A DNA stretch of 7,250 bases from Casp-actino8 sp945862545 (GTDB taxonomy: Bacteria > Actinomycetota > Acidimicrobiia > Acidimicrobiales > Ilumatobacteraceae): positions 1-7,250 of the forward strand of contig CAMAYS010000108.1 in NCBI GenBank assembly GCA_945862545.1, in the 5' to 3' direction. Position 1 is the stretch's first letter; each line of letters starts with the position of its first letter. Below the pieces are notes generated by a model, which worked only from the letters and a program-made list of their open reading frames with translations, was not told the DNA's origin and did no database searches. The translations under genes and the position numbers were made by a program. Of the stretch, positions 4,608 through 7,250 are shown piece after piece.

Positions 4608-5422
4608 GCACCATGTTAAGCATCGCTTGGGAACCAGAAATCCGCGGGCTTCTCACGGTCATTATCGCCGTTGTTGCCCTATGCGGAAGTGTTTATCTTC
4701 TTCTTGCGACCAACATGGGTGCTCGCTTAGGGCTCTTAGTTGCGCTTGCGGGACTCAGCGGTTGGATGGTCATGATGGGTGTTATTTGGATGACCTATGG
4801 CATCGGTCTCAAAGGTAATGAGCCATCATGGAAGCCGGCACAACCGTTCACAGTTGTACGCGATGTAGCCCTGTTACCACAGGCCGAGGTGCTTGTGAAC
4901 TCGGTGAAGATTTCTCAGGACGCATCACCAGTTGAGGCTGCTGCTGCGGGTGCCAAGGCTTTGCAAGAGGAAAATTGGAAAGTTCTTCCAACGGACGATA
5001 AGGGTCGCGGTCAATCCATCGCAGCAGCGGATGAAATCATTCAAGTTGAAGCCGAGTTGTACGCCGGCGGGGAATACCAAGCAGTCGCGGTGTATGACCG
5101 TGGTGGTGAGCGTTACCCCAAGATTGGCGACAAACTTGACTTCCTTGCCTTCTTACACAAACCGCATTACGCGATTGTGGAAATTGCCGCTCTTGTGCCG
5201 CAGAGAGTTGAACCTGGCCGCGCTCCTGCACGACCAGTTATTGATGAGAGCAAACCTCACCAATACATTGTCATGATTCGCGACCTTGGCACCAAGCGTC
5301 AACCAGCGGTGCTCGTCACCTTTGGCTCTGGAATCATTTTCCTCATCTGTTGCTTTATGCTGCATCGTCGCGATCGTACTTTGGCTGCCAATCTTGCCAT
5401 GCCTGTTCCTGCGGTGGCTTAA
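4604..5422 (+). CDS. Unrecognised three-helix membrane protein between cytochrome c and nuoA
   Basis: I do not recognise this 272-residue protein. Two adjacent helices (about 15-35 and 42-65) are followed by a soluble domain of about 170 residues, then a third helix (about 235-253) and a short basic tail (HRRDR). The soluble domain begins with a GIGLKGNEPSWKP segment. It includes an Ala/Glu-rich stretch (115-125) and a predicted beta-rich part (145-225) with several Tyr and Gly residues. No metal- or heme-binding motif is evident. By the positive-inside rule, the HRRDR tail places the C-terminus in the cytoplasm and the large domain outside, where it would meet the cytochrome c and Rieske domains. 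The start overlaps the preceding stop (ATGA), implying translational coupling. An accessory or assembly subunit of the bc complex is the most economical guess. A second ATG at 4613 is an alternative start. Confidence 0.82.
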   Translation: MSTMLSIAWEPEIRGLLTVIIAVVALCGSVYLLLATNMGARLGLLVALAGLSGWMVMMGVIWMTYGIGLKGNEPSWKPAQPFTVVRDVALLPQAEVLVNSVKISQDASPVEAAAAGAKALQEENWKVLPTDDKGRGQSIAAADEIIQVEAELYAGGEYQAVAVYDRGGERYPKIGDKLDFLAFLHKPHYAIVEIAALVPQRVEPGRAPARPVIDESKPHQYIVMIRDLGTKRQPAVLVTFGSGIIFLICCFMLHRRDRTLAANLAMPVPAVA

Positions 5423-5425
5423 CTG

Positions 5426-5890
5426 ATGGGGCAATATCTTCCCGTTGTAGCGCTCACCATTCTTGCCGTTCTCTTTGGGGTGTTGAGTTTTGTGGCCTCA
5501 AAGTTGTTGGCTCCTCGGCGACCCTCATCGGCGAAAGATGCACCTTACGAATGTGGCATTGTCCCTAGTCGCGAACCACCTGAGCGTTTTCCTGTCAGTT
5601 TCTATATCGTGGCGATGTTATTTATCATGTTTGACATTGAAATCATTTTCATTTATCCGTATGCCGTCAACCGAGCTGAACTTGGTGCCTTTGCGTTTTG
5701 GGAGATGTTTGCCTTCAGCGTTGTCTTCTTCTTGGCGTTCGTTTATGTCGTAGCCCGCGGAGCCCTGGACTGGGGTCCATTGGCCAAGGCTCGCCGTTTA
5801 GTTGATGGGGTATCGGCGACCCGCACGGCGACAACGACAATTCGTCGAGTCGGACTAGATGGTCGTCTCGACGACGATCAGGCAGCTTGA
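5426..5890 (+). CDS. nuoA: NADH-quinone oxidoreductase subunit A
   Basis: NuoA is a three-helix membrane subunit of complex I at the junction of the peripheral and membrane arms, near the quinone channel. Diagnostic features are YECG (41-44) in the first loop and SFYIVAMLFIMFDIEIIF (58-75) with D70 and E72, the conserved acidic pair of the second helix. Helices lie at about 6-25, 58-80 and 90-112. After WGPLAK (118-123) there is a basic tail of about 30 residues, longer than in typical NuoA (about 120-145), ending DDDQAA. The ATG at 5426 is three bases after the previous stop and has no strong Shine-Dalgarno sequence, so coupling to the upstream gene is likely. It is the first of the nuo genes and follows the bc-complex genes without any intervening promoter-sized gap. 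Confidence 0.96.
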   Translation: MGQYLPVVALTILAVLFGVLSFVASKLLAPRRPSSAKDAPYECGIVPSREPPERFPVSFYIVAMLFIMFDIEIIFIYPYAVNRAELGAFAFWEMFAFSVVFFLAFVYVVARGALDWGPLAKARRLVDGVSATRTATTTIRRVGLDGRLDDDQAA

Positions 5891-5895
5891 GCGTT

Positions 5896-5900
5896 GGGGG
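5896..5900 (+). promoter_or_regulatory. Ribosome-binding site deciding the nuoB start
   Basis: GGGGG lies six bases before the ATG at 5907 and just after the nuoA stop. The frame is open back to an ATG at 5859 inside nuoA, but the 16 residues this would add do not look like a NuoB N-terminus, so 5907 is preferred. Confidence 0.5.
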
Positions 5901-5906
5901 ACTGAC

Positions 5907-6506
5907 ATGGGTTTGGTGCGCAACGTACTTGATGATGGACTCGGTGGCATTGAGCACAACTTCATCACCGGAAAAATTGAAGATTTAGTTAAGTGGTCAC
6001 GAAGCCGTTCAAGTTGGGGCGCAACTTTTGGTCTGGCTTGTTGCGCTATTGAAATGATGGGAACTGGCGGCCCGCACTATGACATCGCGCGCTTCGGCAT
6101 GGAAGTTTTTCGAGCTTCGCCACGTCAAGCAGACATCATCATCGTCGCGGGTCGGGTAAGCCAGAAGATGGCCCCAGTTCTGCGTCAGGTCTATGACCAA
6201 ATGATGGAACCGAAGTGGGTGATCTCCATGGGTGTATGTGCATCAAGTGGAGGGATGTTTAACAACTACGCAATTCTTCAAGGCGTCGATCAGATCATTC
6301 CCGTCGACGTTTACGCCCCTGGTTGTCCTCCGACACCTGAAACTTTGATTCATGCAATCGAGACCTTGCATCAAAAAATTGAAGACGGAGAAATCATGCG
6401 TCGTCGCGCTGGCAGTGGAGCGGGTGCCAACATCCACATCACGGAGATTCCAGCGCAAACTGCACCAGTCTCGTTATCACTTGGCCGCACAGAGACCTGG
6501 TCATGA
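5907..6506 (+). CDS. nuoB: NADH-quinone oxidoreductase subunit B
   Basis: NuoB (199 residues) is the peripheral-arm subunit that carries cluster N2, the last [4Fe-4S] cluster before quinone. The four ligands are visible: the tandem C45-C46 in GLACCAIEMM, C111 in GVCASSGGMFNNY, and C140 in APGCPPTPE. The conserved ASPRQAD (70-76) and GRVSQKMAP (82-90) segments are intact. The final 30 residues or so after the EIMRRR helix (157-162) are a variable tail. There is no signal peptide, as expected for a cytoplasmic subunit. The ATG at 5907 is supported by GGGGG six bases upstream and gives an N-terminus (MGLVRNVLDD) leading directly into the family fold. The stop overlaps the nuoC start as ATGA. Confidence 0.97.
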   Translation: MGLVRNVLDDGLGGIEHNFITGKIEDLVKWSRSRSSWGATFGLACCAIEMMGTGGPHYDIARFGMEVFRASPRQADIIIVAGRVSQKMAPVLRQVYDQMMEPKWVISMGVCASSGGMFNNYAILQGVDQIIPVDVYAPGCPPTPETLIHAIETLHQKIEDGEIMRRRAGSGAGANIHITEIPAQTAPVSLSLGRTETWS

Positions 6507-7003
6507 GCGATCAAGAAGGAGCCAATGAAGCCCAACCGATGTTGCATGGTTGTCCACTCGCTGACTCCCACGGGCAAGCGGTGGTGCATCCTTCGCGTGC
6601 ACAGTACGTGGCGCTTCTGAAAAAATTGTTGGACAGTGGCTACGCAATGTGTAGCGATCTGACAGCGGTGGACTTCCTCACTCACCCCGGACGTTCATTA
6701 CCCGATGGAATCGTTGCTGAACGATTTGAAATCGTTGTCAATCTCACAGCAATCGCCTCTCGTGATCGCATTCGTCTTCGTGTTCAGGTGCCTGAATCAG
6801 ACACAACAATCGCATCGCTGTTTGACCTTTGGCCGGGAACAGAGGCGATGGAGCGCGAAGTTTTTGATATGTTCGGAATCTCCTTTGATGGCCACCCTGA
6901 TCTGACGCGTATTTTGATGCCAGAAGACTGGGACGGTCATCCACTGCGCAAGGATTATGAAATTGGTCGTATCCCCGTTCAGTTCAAGGGGGCGCACTCA
7001 TGA
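6503..7003 (+). CDS. nuoC: NADH-quinone oxidoreductase subunit C
   Basis: NuoC (166 residues) is a structural peripheral-arm subunit equivalent to the mitochondrial 30-kDa protein and has no redox centre. The family signature is complete near the C-terminus: ER/EVFDMFGISFDGHPDL (about 121-136) followed by RILMPEDWDGHPLRKDY (138-154). The middle contains the usual CSDLTAVDFL and FEIVVNLTAI beta strands. NuoC is separate from NuoD here, unlike the fused NuoCD of enterobacteria. The ATG at 6503 overlaps the nuoB stop (ATGA), and its own stop overlaps the nuoD start in the same way, so translation of B, C and D is probably coupled. The first 30 residues are poorly conserved, and the annotated start rests on this overlap. 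Confidence 0.96.
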   Translation: MSDQEGANEAQPMLHGCPLADSHGQAVVHPSRAQYVALLKKLLDSGYAMCSDLTAVDFLTHPGRSLPDGIVAERFEIVVNLTAIASRDRIRLRVQVPESDTTIASLFDLWPGTEAMEREVFDMFGISFDGHPDLTRILMPEDWDGHPLRKDYEIGRIPVQFKGAHS

Positions 7004-7250
7004 CATCTGGTCAAAATATTTTTAAGACCAACGAAGGTGCGCAGGAAATGCGTGCCCGAAGTGAAATCAGCGCCAAGGAAATTCTGCGTGAAGTTGGTTC
7101 GGTCTTACGAATGAGTGAAGCCGAAGTTGCCAATCTTGGGCAATCGTCGGGCGATTCTGACGAAGATCAAACGATGATCATCAACATGGGGCCTCAGCAC
7201 CCCAGTACTCACGGAGTATTGCGTTTGATGTTGGAGTTGCAGGGTGAAAC
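7000..7250 (+). CDS. nuoD: NADH-quinone oxidoreductase subunit D, partial (cut by window end)
   Basis: The first 83 codons are present and the gene continues beyond the window. The NMGPQHPSTHGVLRLMLELQG segment (about residues 62-82) is the diagnostic start of the NuoD/49-kDa core. Its His-rich loop lines the quinone-binding cavity with NuoB. Before this core lies a polar, acidic N-terminal extension of about 60 residues, longer than the roughly 30 residues in Thermus Nqo4, with no recognisable motif. The ATG at 7000 overlaps the nuoC stop (ATGA). The in-frame Met codons at residues 17 and 38 are alternative starts that would shorten the extension, but they lack overlap coupling. Confidence 0.95.
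   Translation, partial: MTSGQNIFKTNEGAQEMRARSEISAKEILREVGSVLRMSEAEVANLGQSSGDSDEDQTMIINMGPQHPSTHGVLRLMLELQGE

Noticed and set aside
5859..5906. Longer nuoB starting inside nuoA
   Set aside because: The additional residues are the shadow of the nuoA 3' end. The ATG at 5907 has a GGGGG motif six bases upstream and gives a normal NuoB N-terminus.
1..7250. Mobile elements, CRISPR arrays, tRNA or rRNA genes, or signs of recent transfer
   Set aside because: Almost every base from 205 onward lies in an intact respiratory gene on one strand. No terminal inverted repeats, spaced repeats, integrase-like products or clear composition shifts are visible.

Overview
The window reads as one continuous plus-strand respiratory operon from a bacterium. 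It starts with about 200 bases of leader sequence. It then encodes a quinol:cytochrome c oxidoreductase of the split-cytochrome-b (b6-like) type, and runs without a real gap into the first genes of a proton-pumping NADH dehydrogenase (complex I, nuoABCD...). The window ends inside nuoD. Base composition is moderate (roughly half G+C by eye). The Ala/Pro-rich linker, the Tat-dependent Rieske protein and the bc-then-nuo gene order suggest a high-rank actinobacterial lineage, most likely Acidimicrobiia (the Ilumatobacter/freshwater acIV type). That placement is an inference from pattern memory and has not been tested by a search.

Layout: 1-204, leader with possible promoter and RNA-structure signals. 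205-681, unrecognised three-helix membrane protein. 685-1098, two-cluster [4Fe-4S] ferredoxin-type protein. 1110-1892, cytochrome b N-terminal half (b6-like, four helices, two bis-His hemes, plus a Cys at the heme c_n/c_i position). 1920-2672, cytochrome b C-terminal half (subunit-IV-like) with a long Ala/Pro-rich N-terminal extension carrying a duplicated IPxHLLxR motif. 2686-3540, Rieske iron-sulfur protein. 3543-4607, membrane-anchored diheme cytochrome c. 4604-5422, unrecognised three-helix membrane protein. 5426-5890 nuoA, 5907-6506 nuoB, 6503-7003 nuoC, 7000-end nuoD (partial).

How the genes work together: complex I oxidises NADH and reduces (mena)quinone. The b6-like/Rieske/diheme-c complex oxidises the quinol and passes electrons through its own cytochrome c domains, presumably to a terminal oxidase encoded elsewhere. 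The spacing (gaps of 2-27 bases and three ATGA stop/start overlaps) implies co-transcription and translational coupling of the two complexes.

The least ordinary part is the bc section. A ferredoxin-like protein and two uncharacterised membrane proteins flank the catalytic subunits. Cytochrome b keeps the plastid/Firmicute-type c_i-heme cysteine. The Qo-site PEWY motif is changed to APWY. The C-terminal half of cytochrome b carries a novel-looking repeated N-terminal extension with a perfect GC-rich inverted repeat in its coding sequence. No RNA genes, mobile elements, CRISPR arrays or broken genes were seen.
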